64,000 nucleotides of DNA from Streptomyces sp. NBC_00358 (GTDB lineage Bacteria; Actinomycetota; Actinomycetes; Streptomycetales; Streptomycetaceae): contig NZ_CP107976.1 in assembly GCF_036099295.1 (NCBI RefSeq), forward strand, positions 5,642,001 through 5,706,000. Reading direction: 5' to 3'. Position numbers and translations under genes: made by a program. The notes beneath the pieces are model-generated. The model made no database searches and was not told the origin of the DNA. It worked only from the letters and a program-made list of their open reading frames with translations. Below are positions 24,049 through 36,600 of this stretch, piece by piece. How positions within the stretch are numbered: the stretch's first letter is position 1; each line of letters starts with the position of its first letter.

Positions 24049-24795
24049 ATGGCGGACAGCTTCGGACCGATGCGTGCCGGTGATGCCGACGACCCGGTCG
24101 TCGCCACCGGCCTGGACGTGGGCACTTCACGCAAGGAGCCCATCCGGGTCCTTGTCGTGGACGATCACGCCCTCTTCCGCCGCGGTCTGGAGATCGTGCT
24201 CGCGGCCGAGGAGGACATCCAGGTCGTCGGTGAGGCGGGGGACGGGGCGGAGGCGGTCGACAAGGCCGCCGACCTGCTGCCCGACATCGTGCTGATGGAC
24301 GTACGGATGCCCAAGCGCGGCGGTATCGAGGCGTGCACCTCCATCAAGGAGGTGGCTCCCAGCGCGAAGATCATCATGCTGACGATCAGCGACGAGGAGG
24401 CCGACCTCTACGACGCGATCAAGGCGGGCGCCACCGGGTACCTCCTCAAGGAGATCTCCACGGACGAGGTGGCCACGGCCATTCGCGCGGTGGCCGACGG
24501 GCAGTCGCAGATCAGCCCCTCGATGGCGTCGAAACTCCTCACCGAGTTCAAGTCGATGATCCAGCGGACGGACGAGCGCCGGCTGGTGCCCGCGCCGCGG
24601 CTCACGGATCGCGAGCTGGAGGTCCTCAAGCTCGTGGCCACGGGAATGAACAACCGGGACATCGCCAAGGAACTGTTCATCTCCGAGAACACCGTGAAGA
24701 ACCATGTACGCAACATCCTGGAGAAGCTGCAGCTGCACTCCAGGATGGAGGCGGTGGTCTACGCGATGCGGGAGAAGATCCTAGAGATCCGCTAG
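24049..24795 (+). CDS. NarL/LuxR-type response regulator
   Basis: This is a 248-residue transcription regulator. An N-terminal extension of about 32 residues precedes the receiver domain RVLVVDDHALFRRGLEIVLAAEEDIQVVGEA, with phospho-acceptor Asp84 in DIVLMDVRMPKRGG, the Thr of MLTISDEE, and Lys in YLLKEIS. The LuxR helix-turn-helix starts about residue 185: LTDRELEVLKLVATGMNNRDIAKELFISENTVKNHVRNILEKL. No histidine kinase gene is adjacent, so it is an orphan by position. ATG 24049 has GGGGGAGGA 4 nt upstream, a very strong ribosome site; upstream in-frame codons cross the hpf terminator region. Target genes are unknown. Confidence 0.94.
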   Translation: MADSFGPMRAGDADDPVVATGLDVGTSRKEPIRVLVVDDHALFRRGLEIVLAAEEDIQVVGEAGDGAEAVDKAADLLPDIVLMDVRMPKRGGIEACTSIKEVAPSAKIIMLTISDEEADLYDAIKAGATGYLLKEISTDEVATAIRAVADGQSQISPSMASKLLTEFKSMIQRTDERRLVPAPRLTDRELEVLKLVATGMNNRDIAKELFISENTVKNHVRNILEKLQLHSRMEAVVYAMREKILEIR

Positions 24796-24872
24796 GCGTC
24801 GCCCGAGGACGACGCCGGGCCTTCCCCCGCGCCCGCACCGCGGCCCATGGCCCCCGAAAACCTCGCCGGGCA

Positions 24873-26126
24873 TCAGCCCAGGATGCGGACGAGCTCCTCG
24901 ACGAGCGGCTCGCGCAGGTCCGGGGCGTCCACCCGCTCGACCCGTACATCCGTGCAGTCCACCCAGCTCGCGGCCTCCGCCAGGGCCTGAGCCACCGCCG
25001 GGACCGCCTTGGCGCCGTCCAGGGTGACCTGCCTGACGACCAGGGTGCGGCCCTCCCGGGCCGGGTCCACCCGGCCGACGAGCCGGCCGCCCGCGAGCAC
25101 CGGCATCGCGAAGTAACCGTGGATCCGCTTCGGCTTCGGCGTGTACGCCTCCAGGCGGTGGGTGAAATCGAAGATCCGCTCCGTGCGCGCCCGCTCCCAG
25201 ATGAGGGAGTCGAACGGAGACAGCAGCGTCGTACGGTGGCGGCCGCGCGGGACCGTCTCCAGCGCCACCGGGTCCGCCCAGGCGTCTCCGGCAGGTCTTC
25301 CGCCGGGGCTTCTCGCACCGCCCTTCGCGGCCGTGGACCGGCCCCAGCCCTCCACCGTCACCGGTACCAGGCCCGAGTCCGCGATCACCGCGTCGACCTG
25401 TTCGAGCTTGAGACGGTGGTAGTCGGCGATGTCCGCGCGGGTGCCGACACCCAGGGACCGGCCGGCGAGACGCACGAGACGGCGCAGGCACTCCGTGTCG
25501 TCCAGGTCGTCGTGCAGCAGCGGTTCGGGGACGGCGCGCTCCGCGAGGTCGTAGACCCGCTTCCAGCCGCGCCGCTCCACGCACACCACCTCGCCGTACA
25601 TCAGCGCGCGTTCGACGGCGACCTTGGTGCCCGACCAGTCCCACCACTCGCTGGTCTTCTTCGCCCCGCCCAGGTCCGTGGCCGTGAGGGGGCCCTCGGC
25701 GCGCAACTGCTTGACGACCTGGTCGTAGGCGCCGTCGGGCAGGTCGTGGTTCCAGTGCGGGCGGGCGCGGTAGGCGCGGCGGCGGAACGCGAAGTGGGGC
25801 CACTCCTCCACGGGCAGGATGCAGGCCGCGTGGGACCAGTACTCGAAGGCGTGCGGTGCCGGGACCGTGCCTGCGGGCGGTGCGGACGTCCAGTAGGCCT
25901 GCTCGACGGTCTTGCGGCCGACGGCACCGAGACGGGCGTACGGAATCAGTTCGTGCGAGCGGGCGAGGACGGAGATGGTGTCGAGCTGGACCGCGCCGAG
26001 GTGCCGCAGGACTCCGCGGACACCCGCCCGGTGATCCGGGGCGCCCAGGAAACCCTGCGCCCGCAGGACGATCCGGCGGGCTTCGTCCGCGGAGAGTTCG
26101 GTGGTGGGACGCGGGAGACTCGTCAT
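24873..26126 (-). CDS. YcaQ/AlkX-like winged-helix DNA glycosylase
   Basis: The product has 417 residues and belongs to the HTH_42 family. Members include E. coli YcaQ (AlkX), which unhooks interstrand DNA cross-links, and Streptomyces AlkZ, which protects azinomycin producers. The catalytic region reads LRHLGAVQLDTISVLARSHELIPYARL: the Q-L-D at residues 47-49 is the QxD form reported for the YcaQ/AlkX branch rather than QxQ of AlkZ. Other family stretches are AFEYWSHAACILPVEEWPHFAFRRRAY, LSPFDSLIWERART.RIFDF.HRLEAYTPKPKRIHGYFAMPVL and GRVDPAREGRTL. ATG 26126 or the GTG two codons earlier (26132) may start it; I see no ribosome site, so a leaderless mRNA is possible. It is convergent with the response regulator. 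Confidence 0.88.
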   Translation of the reverse strand: MTSLPRPTTELSADEARRIVLRAQGFLGAPDHRAGVRGVLRHLGAVQLDTISVLARSHELIPYARLGAVGRKTVEQAYWTSAPPAGTVPAPHAFEYWSHAACILPVEEWPHFAFRRRAYRARPHWNHDLPDGAYDQVVKQLRAEGPLTATDLGGAKKTSEWWDWSGTKVAVERALMYGEVVCVERRGWKRVYDLAERAVPEPLLHDDLDDTECLRRLVRLAGRSLGVGTRADIADYHRLKLEQVDAVIADSGLVPVTVEGWGRSTAAKGGARSPGGRPAGDAWADPVALETVPRGRHRTTLLSPFDSLIWERARTERIFDFTHRLEAYTPKPKRIHGYFAMPVLAGGRLVGRVDPAREGRTLVVRQVTLDGAKAVPAVAQALAEAASWVDCTDVRVERVDAPDLREPLVEELVRILG

Positions 26127-26262
26127 GCCCACACGTTAGGCGGTGCCACTGACAACGGGTCCGGGCAGGGCGACCGCGCCGGCCCGGGGGGCCCGGGTTC
26201 GAGAACCGGCGCAGGAACCGGGCGGGACCGGGCGGGACCGGTCGCCGGGAGCGGTCCGGCTC

Positions 26263-26829
26263 TCACCTGGCCGGCAGGTACGGCGCCGTCGACGGGAGCT
26301 CCAGGTCCGAGGGGAGCAGCGAGCCCACCCAGCAGTCCCTGCGGACGCCCTTGTTGTTGATGGCCGAGCGCAGGGTCCCCTCGACGGTGAAACCGGCGCG
26401 TTCGGCGACCGCGCGGGAACCGGCGTTGCCGACCTCGGCCCGCCATTCGACGCGGTCGACGGACAGGTCCGTGAAGGCCCAGCGCGAAGTGGCGACGACG
26501 GCCTCGGCGATATAGCCGTTGCCGCGGTGCTCCTTCGTCGCCCAGTAGCCGACCTCGCCGACGCCCAGCGAGCGCATCGTGATGGCGACCATGCCCACCA
26601 GTTCCCCGGAAGGGAGGAAGACGCCGAAGGCGAAGGCGGAGCCGTCCGCCCAGCCTTCGGGCACTATCTGGTCCGTGAAGCCGGTCGCGTGCTCGCGCAG
26701 ATAGGGCGACGGGATCGTGGTCCAGCGCTGGATGTCGGGGTCCTGGGCGGCCTCGTAGACGGCGTCGGTGTCGTCCACCCCCACGGCGCGCAGGAGCAGA
26801 CGGTCGGTGGTGAGCGTGACGGGGTCCAT
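26263..26829 (-). CDS. GNAT-family N-acetyltransferase (RimJ/RimL type)
   Basis: The product has 188 residues. The start MDPVTLTTDRLLLRAVGVDD matches the RimJ/RimL acetyltransferase pattern. The acetyl-CoA region is VGEVGYWATKEHRGNGYIAEAVVATSRWAF, and the family hallmark VEWRAEVGNAGSRAVAERAGFTVEGTLRS follows. The substrate is unknown; ribosomal-protein or small-molecule amines are typical. I preferred ATG 26829 by alignment to the family start. Upstream in-frame ATG codons at 26850 and about 26865 are alternatives, and none has a strong ribosome site. It is divergent from secA, with about 240 bp between that should hold both promoters. Confidence 0.85.
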   Translation of the reverse strand: MDPVTLTTDRLLLRAVGVDDTDAVYEAAQDPDIQRWTTIPSPYLREHATGFTDQIVPEGWADGSAFAFGVFLPSGELVGMVAITMRSLGVGEVGYWATKEHRGNGYIAEAVVATSRWAFTDLSVDRVEWRAEVGNAGSRAVAERAGFTVEGTLRSAINNKGVRRDCWVGSLLPSDLELPSTAPYLPAR

Positions 26830-27073
26830 CGGCCGATTCTGCTCGGGCATCCGAAAGGACGCCATTCCTTTGCCCTGAGTGAGCGGTTCGCTACTTTTCG
26901 CTGTGCGGATGCGGCACCTTCGGCGACCCCTGCCCGTTGTCCTAGTGGCTGTCACGGGCAGGCCTCCCGGCGTGGTGCGGTCCTCGCTTACGATGGCCGT
27001 TGCTCAAGCTGTGATTTGAAACTGTCATTGAAACCGACCGTCCCAGGCCCGACCGGCAAGGAGACAAACCCCC

Positions 27074-29917
<2,844 letters not shown>

Positions 29918-29960
29918 GTGAGGGTCGCGGGCGGCGGCCGGTGACTGCCGCCGCGCGCGA

Positions 29961-30013
29961 CCGGTGAATGGGAAGGGCCGGGCACCTGGTGCCCGGCCCT
30001 TCCCATTCACCGG
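29961..30013. terminator. 53-bp perfect palindrome, bidirectional terminator
   Basis: Perfect 26-bp arms at 29961-29986 and 29988-30013 surround a single T. The sequence lies between the convergent ends of secA and the Rv3235-like gene, about 45 bp from each. In RNA it forms a very long GC-rich hairpin with no T-run. Its symmetry suits termination from both sides. Confidence 0.85.
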
Positions 30014-30056
30014 GGCCACGAGCCGGAGCCGTTGAACCGTCCAGACGTTCAGACGT

Positions 30057-30731
30057 TCAGCCGTTCGGGTCGGGCATGCGGGGGCCGCCGAGTTCGATCG
30101 CCGTGCACCGCCAGCGGAGGTCGGGGCCCTGTTCCAGCCGGAAGGCCATGGCGCGGAGCTGGTCGCCCGCGCCGATCCGGGCGAAGGCCTCGACGGCGCC
30201 GGGGCGGGCGACGTAGTAGCCGATGTCCCGTACGACGGGACGGGCGCCGCGGGTGCGCAGGGGGCCGCGCTCGGCGAGCCAGGCCAGTTCGTCGTAAGCG
30301 CGGCCCGCGGTGTGGCGCAGCATGCAGTGGACGGGACGTGCCCCGCTCAGTACGGCCAGCAGACGCTCGGCGAAGACGTCGGTGGGGCGGGGCTGTGGTG
30401 CGGGGCGGCGCGGTGCCCCGGCGTCCGCCGGGCTGAGCGGCCGTGCACCGCCCCGCGCCGTCGCCGGAGGCCGATTGCCGCCCGGGACCGCCGGCGGTCG
30501 GCCCGGGGCTCGCGTCCCCGCCGGAACCGGGTGGTCCGTGGGCCGCGTGGACGACAGGCCGGTCGGGGTTCCGGCAGGGGGTGAGCCCGCGTCCTGCGGC
30601 GGGCCTTCGCGCGGGGGCCTGGCGGGGGTGCCCGGGTTGCGGGGTGGGGTGCCGCCGGGGTGCCGGGTGTCCTGACGGCCGGGCGGACGGCCGCCCGGGT
30701 GGCGCCGGGTCCTGGTCATCACCTTGTTCAT
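30057..30731 (-). CDS. Rv3235-family hypothetical protein
   Basis: The product has 224 residues. The first 120 or so are low complexity, rich in Pro, Arg and Gly, and probably disordered. The C-terminal domain of about 95 residues (PQPRPTDVFAERLLAVLSGARPVHCMLRHTAGRAYDELAWLAERGPL ... RWRCTAIELGG) matches the actinobacterial Rv3235 family, which I recall as encoded next to secA1 in mycobacteria. It has a HxL/HT pair and no membrane segment; function is unknown. I chose ATG 30731 (MNKVMTRTRR), with GGGGAC about 8 nt upstream. The longer frame upstream is unconvincing. Confidence 0.82.
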   Translation of the reverse strand: MNKVMTRTRRHPGGRPPGRQDTRHPGGTPPRNPGTPARPPREGPPQDAGSPPAGTPTGLSSTRPTDHPVPAGTRAPGRPPAVPGGNRPPATARGGARPLSPADAGAPRRPAPQPRPTDVFAERLLAVLSGARPVHCMLRHTAGRAYDELAWLAERGPLRTRGARPVVRDIGYYVARPGAVEAFARIGAGDQLRAMAFRLEQGPDLRWRCTAIELGGPRMPDPNG

Positions 30732-31077
30732 TCGTCGTCCCCGCTCGTCGTCGGACCGGTTGATACCAGTCGGTAACTTTCGTGTTGGGGATCTTGTACG
30801 AGGCGGGAGCGGGCCCGCGCAAGGACGGTCGGCCCGCGTCGCGGCGGCCGGAGAGTTCACCTATCAGGGTGACCGGGAGGGACGGAGCCCTTGGCGGCAA
30901 AGGGGTGCACCGGGTGAATCACGGGCCCGGGGTGGACGCCTCGGAGGGTGCGGCCGGGAACTCGAAAGGGGACGCCCGCACGTATCCTGAAGGCCCTCCC
31001 CGGAGGCGCGGGACCGCCCTCCCCGGAGTGCCCGGACCGCGTGATCCTCGGAGCCCCGACTACGAAAGCGGCCAGCC
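30732..31077. other. Intergenic region between divergent genes, no gene seen
   Basis: These 346 bp separate the Rv3235-like gene from the DUF6912-type gene and must hold both promoters. An imperfect palindrome GTTGATACC.AGTC.GGTAAC lies at about 30759-30777, close to the leftward gene. I found no convincing -35/-10 pair. Short open frames here have non-coding composition. Confidence 0.4.
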
Positions 31078-31593
31078 ATGCGCGTCTACGTCCCCCTGAC
31101 CCTCTCCGGTCTCGCCGAGGCGTACAAGACGGGAGAGCTGGAGGCGGGACCGTTCGTCGCGTACGCGGTCACGCCCGCCCTGCGCGAGTGGTATCTCTCC
31201 GACGACATCGAGGAACTGGAGTACGCGGCGCTGAGCCGTGCCGCGCTGGCCTCATTGCGGCTCCTGGCCGTCGATCCGGGGGCCGTACGGCGCCGGGTCG
31301 TCGTCGCGGTCGACGTGCCGGACCGGGCCGCGCTGGCCGACCCCGACCGGGGGCTCGATCCCGCGGCGCTCGGCGAGGTGCGGGTCTCCCTGGACGTGCC
31401 GCTGGCCAAGGCGGCCGCCGTCCATGTCGACTCGCCCGACGCCGAGGCGGACGTGACCGCGGCCGCGGCCGCGCTCGGCGCCGCGGACGTCGGGGACGAC
31501 GACGCCCAGTTCGTGGTCGACGGGGCCGAGGACCACGTGCTGCTGTGGTTCGCCACGCAGGAGATCCCCAGCCTGGTCGGGCTCGGGGAGTAG
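31078..31593 (+). CDS. Conserved hypothetical protein (DUF6912-like)
   Basis: The product has 171 residues and starts MRVYVPLTLSGLAEAYKTGELEAGPFVAYAVTPALREWYLSDDIEELEYAALSRAA. This N-terminal pattern is shared by a family of actinobacterial unknowns. The protein is acidic and Ala/Val-rich, with a central VVVAVDVPDRAAL strand pattern and the end FVVDGAEDHVLLWFATQEIPSLVGL. It has no membrane segment or signal. It is divergent from the Rv3235-like gene and 74 bp upstream of a HAD phosphatase in the same direction, so a two-gene unit is plausible. No function is assigned. Confidence 0.83.
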   Translation: MRVYVPLTLSGLAEAYKTGELEAGPFVAYAVTPALREWYLSDDIEELEYAALSRAALASLRLLAVDPGAVRRRVVVAVDVPDRAALADPDRGLDPAALGEVRVSLDVPLAKAAAVHVDSPDAEADVTAAAAALGAADVGDDDAQFVVDGAEDHVLLWFATQEIPSLVGLGE

Positions 31594-31667
31594 CCGCCCG
31601 CCCGCTGTCGGCCGTCCGTTTCCACCCACGATGAGGCGTTGTCAGTGGGGGCGGGTACGTTCTTGGT

Positions 31668-32333
31668 ATGGGGAAGCAAGGAAGCGCGCACATTGTGTGG
31701 GACTGGAACGGCACGCTGTTCCACGACAATGACGCGATCATCGGGGCGACGAACGCGGCCTTCGCCGAACTGGGTCTTGAGCCGATCACGCTGGAGCGGT
31801 ATCGGGCGATGTACTGCGTGCCCGTGCCCAGGTTCTACGAGCGGCTGATGGGGCGGCTGCCCACGGACACCGAGTGGCGGATCATGGACGACACCTTCCA
31901 CCGGTACTACGCCGAGCACCGCAGGACGTGCGGCCTCACCGCCGGGGTTCCCGAGCTGCTCGCCGGGTGGGAGGCCGCGGGCCGCAGCCAGTCCCTCCTG
32001 AGCATGTACGGGCACGAGGACCTGGTCCCGCTGGTGCGGGGCTTCGGGATCGAGCCGCACTTCGTACGGGTCGACGGACGGACCGGGCCCTCCGGCGGGA
32101 GCAAGGCCGAGCACATGGTGCGCCACCTCGGAGCCATCGCGGGGGTCGAGCCGGCCCGTGTGGTGGTCATCGGCGACGCGGTGGACGACGCTACGGCCGC
32201 ACGGCACGTGGGCGCCGGGGCCGTTCTCTACACCGGGGGTTCGCACAGTCGCGCCAGCCTGGAGGAGGCCGGTGTTCCCGTGGTGGACAGCCTGGAGGAG
32301 GCGGTCGAGGAGGCCGGGCGGCTGGCGGCCTGA
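31668..32333 (+). CDS. HAD-superfamily hydrolase
   Basis: This is a 221-residue HAD phosphatase-like protein. Motif I reads VWDWNGTLFHD: nucleophile Asp12 is present but the general acid/base position +2 is Asn14 instead of Asp. Cap-domain helices follow (about 20-95). Motif II is LLSMYGHE, motif III SKAEHMVRHLG, and motif IV VVVIGDAVDDATAARHVGAGAVLYTGG. The D-x-N form recurs in a recognisable actinobacterial subgroup with the WDWNGTL start, so it is probably ancestral to the subgroup rather than a local mutation. The substrate is unknown. Confidence 0.9.
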   Translation: MGKQGSAHIVWDWNGTLFHDNDAIIGATNAAFAELGLEPITLERYRAMYCVPVPRFYERLMGRLPTDTEWRIMDDTFHRYYAEHRRTCGLTAGVPELLAGWEAAGRSQSLLSMYGHEDLVPLVRGFGIEPHFVRVDGRTGPSGGSKAEHMVRHLGAIAGVEPARVVVIGDAVDDATAARHVGAGAVLYTGGSHSRASLEEAGVPVVDSLEEAVEEAGRLAA

Positions 32334-32453
32334 GGAGAGCGGAACAGGGGCCGGTCCAGGCCCCTCGCCCGTCCGCGCCCCTCACCCCCGTCCAGGCCCC
32401 TCACCCCGCCCGCACCGCGAGCCCGTGTGCCCGGCCTCGTACGGTCGTGTCCG

Positions 32454-33020
32454 TCAGTTCACCGGGGCCTTCGAGCGCAGCACCTTGAGGAACTCGCGCA
32501 TCCAGGCGGAGTGGTCCGGCCAGGCGCGGGCGGAGACCAGGGTGCCGTCGACGACGGCCTCCGCGTCCTGGAAGGTCGCGCCCGCCGCCTGCATGTCGAG
32601 TTCCAGCGCGGGGTACGCCGTGACGCGGCGGCCGCTCAGTCCGTCGACGGCCGCGGTCAGCAGGGGACCGTGGCAGATCTGGGCCACCGGCTTGTCCGCG
32701 TCGAAGAAGGACTTGAGGATCTTGCGGAGTTCGAGGTCGTTGCGGAGGTACTCCGGGGCGCGTCCGCCGGGGATGACCAGGGCCGCGTACGCGCCGGGGT
32801 CGACCTCCGCGAACGACAGGTCCGCGGGCCAGGTGTAGCCGAGCTTCTCGGTGTAGGTGTCGAAGCCGGGCTCGAAGTCGTGGATCACGAACTGCAGCTT
32901 CTTGCGCGCGGGGGCGGCGATATGGACCTCGTACCCCTCCTCGCGCAGGCGCTGGTAGGGGTAGAGGACCTCCAGCGACTCCGCCGCGTCGCCGGTGACT
33001 ATGAGGATCTTCGCTGCCAT
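32454..33020 (-). CDS. DJ-1/PfpI-family protein
   Basis: The product has 188 residues of the class I glutamine-amidotransferase-like fold. The start KILIVTGDAAESLEVLYPYQRLREEGYEVHIAAP is typical of PfpI/YhbO proteins. The nucleophile elbow is AQICHGPLLTAAVDGL with Cys116 and His117, preceded by LVIPGGRAPEYLRND. Known relatives act as intracellular proteases, glyoxalases or deglycases; the exact activity cannot be told from sequence. ATG 33020 has GGGAG about 10 nt upstream. It is convergent with the HAD gene, across a short gap. Confidence 0.9.
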   Translation of the reverse strand: MAAKILIVTGDAAESLEVLYPYQRLREEGYEVHIAAPARKKLQFVIHDFEPGFDTYTEKLGYTWPADLSFAEVDPGAYAALVIPGGRAPEYLRNDLELRKILKSFFDADKPVAQICHGPLLTAAVDGLSGRRVTAYPALELDMQAAGATFQDAEAVVDGTLVSARAWPDHSAWMREFLKVLRSKAPVN

Positions 33021-33653
33021 GGTGCTGCGCTCCCGTCGGCCGTCCTTGCGCGTTCCGTGGGTCGTGGGCCGTCCCGGTCGACCCGCCTCCGGGGGAGGGA
33101 CCCGCCAAGGGGCGGAACACCGCCCGTACGACGAAGGTAACGCGCAGTCGGCCCGCACTGCATGACATCGCCCTATTCGTCCCTGTGCATAGTGTCAAAG
33201 TTCCACCCCCGGTTTTGTACACATACGGCTCATGACGACTCCCCGGTCGGGGGCGATAGCCTGGTGGCGTGATCAGCGCGATATCTCGCGGGGGCATCGT
33301 CGCCCCTGCCCCGCGCCCGGAGCGCACGGACGACATCCGTGACCGGGCGGCAATCGCTGATCTCCATGGGCGGGACGGGATGACGGCGACGGCCGCATGC
33401 GCGAGCGGAAACGCGGCGAGCGCCGGCGGCAGCGCACTCCGTCGGCCGTCGGCACCCCGGGAACGGACGTCGACGAGAGCGGCGTCACAGTCTCCGAGGG
33501 CGTCGAGAATGGCCGATACCCCCCCGCTCATCTCACCTTGCGGCATAGCGTCGGAGCAGACCGGACACCCCGCGTCACGGCGTTGCGTCGGAAGCGACGA
33601 GACCGTACTTCCTTCAACGTCACGCAACGGCGCGCGACAGGAGCCAGAGGACA
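33021..33653. other. Long intergenic region upstream of the glutamate dehydrogenase, no gene accepted
   Basis: These 633 bp separate the PfpI gene from gdh. A possible rightward promoter is TGACGA at about 33232 and TAGCCT at about 33256, with an 18-bp spacer that contains the palindrome CCCCGGTCGGGG. Frames on both strands are open but their third-position GC drifts low, so I do not call a gene. A leader of up to about 390 nt before gdh would leave room for post-transcriptional control. Confidence 0.4.
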
Positions 33654-36600
33654 ATGCAGACCAAGCTGGACGAAGCCAAGGCCGAGCTGCTCGAACGGGC
33701 CGCCCGGGTAGCTGAGAACAGCCCGGTCGGGGGGCACCTACCGACTGGGACGACGGACGAGGGCACCCCCGACCGGGACACCGTGCTCGCGTTCCTCCAG
33801 CGCTACTACCTGCACACGGCCCCGGAGGACCTCAGCGACCGCGACCCGGTCGACGTCTTCGGAGCGGCCTTCTCCCACTACCGACTGGCCGAGAACCGCC
33901 CTCAGGGCACGGCCAACGTGCGCGTGCACACCCCCACCGTCGAGGAGAACGGCTGGACCTGCAGCCACTCCGTCGTCGAGGTGGTCACGGACGACATGCC
34001 CTTCCTCGTGGACTCGGTGACCAACGAGCTGTCCCGCCAGGGACGCGGCATCCACGTCGTCATCCACCCGCAGTTCGTCCTGCGGCGCAACCTCACCGGC
34101 GAGCTCATCGAGGTGCTGCCCACGCGGCCCTCCGCCGAGGAGCTGCCGCACGACGCGCACGTCGAGTCGTGGATCCACGTCGAGATCGACCGGGAGACCG
34201 ACCGCGCCGATCTGAAGCAGATCACCGCCGACCTGCTGCGCGTCCTGTCCGACGTCCGTGAGGCCGTCGAGGACTGGGAGAAGATGCGCGACGCGGCGCT
34301 GCGGATCGCGGAGGAGCTCCCCAAGGAGCCGACCGCCGACGACCTGCGCGACCAGGAGGTCGAGGAGGCCCGTGAGCTGCTGCGCTGGCTCTCCGGCGAC
34401 CACTTCACCTTCCTCGGGTACCGCGAGTATCAGCTGCGCGAGGACGACTCGCTGGCGGCCGTCCCCGGAACCGGGCTCGGCATCCTGCGCTCCGACCCCC
34501 AGCACGGCGAGGACAGCCACCCGGTCAGCCCGTCCTTCGAGCGCCTGCCCGCGGACGCCCGCGCCAAGGCCCGTGAGCACAAGCTGCTGATCCTGACCAA
34601 GGCGAACAGCCGGGCCACCGTGCACCGGCCGTCGTACCTGGACTACGTCGGGGTCAAGAAGTTCGACGAGAACGGTGACGTCGTCGGGGAGCGCCGCTTC
34701 CTGGGTCTGTTCTCCTCCGCCGCGTACACCGAGTCCGTGCGCCGGGTGCCCGTCGTCCGCCGCAAGGTCGAGGAAGTCCTGCGCGGCGCCGGGTTCTCGC
34801 CCAACAGCCACGACGGACGCGACCTCCTCCAGATCATGGAGACGTACCCGCGCGACGAGCTGTTCCAGACGCCCGCCGACGAGCTCCGGGCGATCGTCAC
34901 GTCCGTCCTGTACCTCCAGGAGCGGCGCCGGCTGCGGCTCTACCTGCGTCAGGACGAGTACGGGCGCTACTACTCGGCCCTCGTCTACCTCCCGCGCGAC
35001 CGCTACACCACCGGTGTGCGCCTGCGGATCATCGACATCCTCAAGGAAGAGCTCAACGGCACCAGCGTCGACTTCACGGCCTGGAACACCGAGTCGATCC
35101 TGTCCCGGCTGCACTTCGTGGTCCGGGTCGAGCCGGGCACCGAGCTCCCGCAGCTCTCCGACTCCGACAAGGACCGCATCGAGGCGCGTCTCGTCGAGGC
35201 CGCGCGCTCCTGGGCCGACGGCTTCGCGGAGGCGCTGACCGCCGAGTGCGGCGAGGAGCGCGCCGCCGAGCTGCTGCGCCGGTACGGCAACGCCTTTCCC
35301 GAGGGCTACAAGGCCGACCACTCCCCGCGCTCCGCCGTCGCCGACCTGGTGCACCTCCAGGCACTCGGCCAGGAGCCCAGCAAGGACTTCGCGCTCAGCC
35401 TGTACGAGCCGGTGGGCGCCGCGCCCGGCGAGCGCCGGTTCAAGATCTACCGCACCGGCGAGCAGGTCTCGCTCTCCGCGGTCCTGCCCGCCCTGAACCG
35501 CATGGGCGTCGAGGTCACCGACGAGCGGCCGTACGAACTGCGCTGCTCGGACCGTACGACGGCGTGGATCTACGACTTCGGGCTGCGCCTGCCCAAGTCC
35601 CTGAACGGGAACGGCGACTCGCTCGGCGACGACGGCCGTGAGCGGTTCCAGGAGGCCTTCGCCGCCACCTGGACCGGACAGGCCGAGAACGACGGCTTCA
35701 ACGCCCTCGTGCTGAGCGCCGGGCTGACCTGGCGGCAGTCGATGGTGCTGCGCGCCTACGCGAAGTACCTGCGCCAGGCCGGTTCCACGTTCAGCCAGGA
35801 CTACATGGAGGACACCCTCCGCGACAACGTCCACACCACCCGGCTGCTGGTCTCGCTGTTCGAGGCGCGGATGTCGCCGGAGCGCCAGCGTGCCGGTGTC
35901 GAGCTGACCGACGCCCTGCTGGAGGAACTGGACGCCGCGCTCGACCAGGTCGCCTCGCTGGACGAGGACCGGATCCTGCGGTCCTTCCTCAACCTGATCA
36001 AGGCGACCCTGCGCACGAACTTCTTCCAGCACGCGGTCGGCGGCAAGCCGCACGAGTACGTCTCCATGAAGTTCGACCCGACGGCGATCCCGGACCTCCC
36101 GGCGCCGCGCCCGGCGTACGAGATCTGGGTGTACTCGCCGCGTGTCGAGGGCGTGCACCTGCGCTTCGGCAAGGTCGCGCGAGGCGGTCTGCGCTGGTCC
36201 GACCGGAAGGAGGACTTCCGTACGGAGATCCTCGGCCTGGTGAAGGCGCAGATGGTGAAGAACACCGTCATCGTGCCCGTCGGCGCCAAGGGCGGCTTCG
36301 TCGCCAAGCAGCTCCCCGACCCGTCCGTGGACCGCGACGCCTGGCTGGCCGAGGGCATCCGCAGCTACCGGACCTTCATCTCCGCGCTGCTGGACATCAC
36401 CGACAACATGGTGGCCGGCGAGGTCGTGCCGCCCTCCGACGTCGTCCGGCACGACGGGGACGACACCTACCTGGTGGTCGCCGCGGACAAGGGCACGGCG
36501 ACGTTCTCGGACATCGCCAACGAGGTCGCCCAGGCGTACGACTTCTGGCTGGGTGACGCGTTCGCCTCCGGCGGCTCCGCCGGATACGACCACAAGAAGA

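Noticed and set aside
33200-33654. Leftward frame containing MPQGEMSGGVSAILDALGDC
   Set aside because: The stretch looks protein-like for about 60 codons, but the frame has no stop for 1.2 kb and would overlap the whole PfpI gene. A frameshifted remnant cannot be excluded.
33269-33715. Possible leaderless 148-codon gene before gdh
   Set aside because: A -10-like TAGCCT lies close to its GTG, but third-position GC falls along the frame and it overlaps the start of gdh in another frame.
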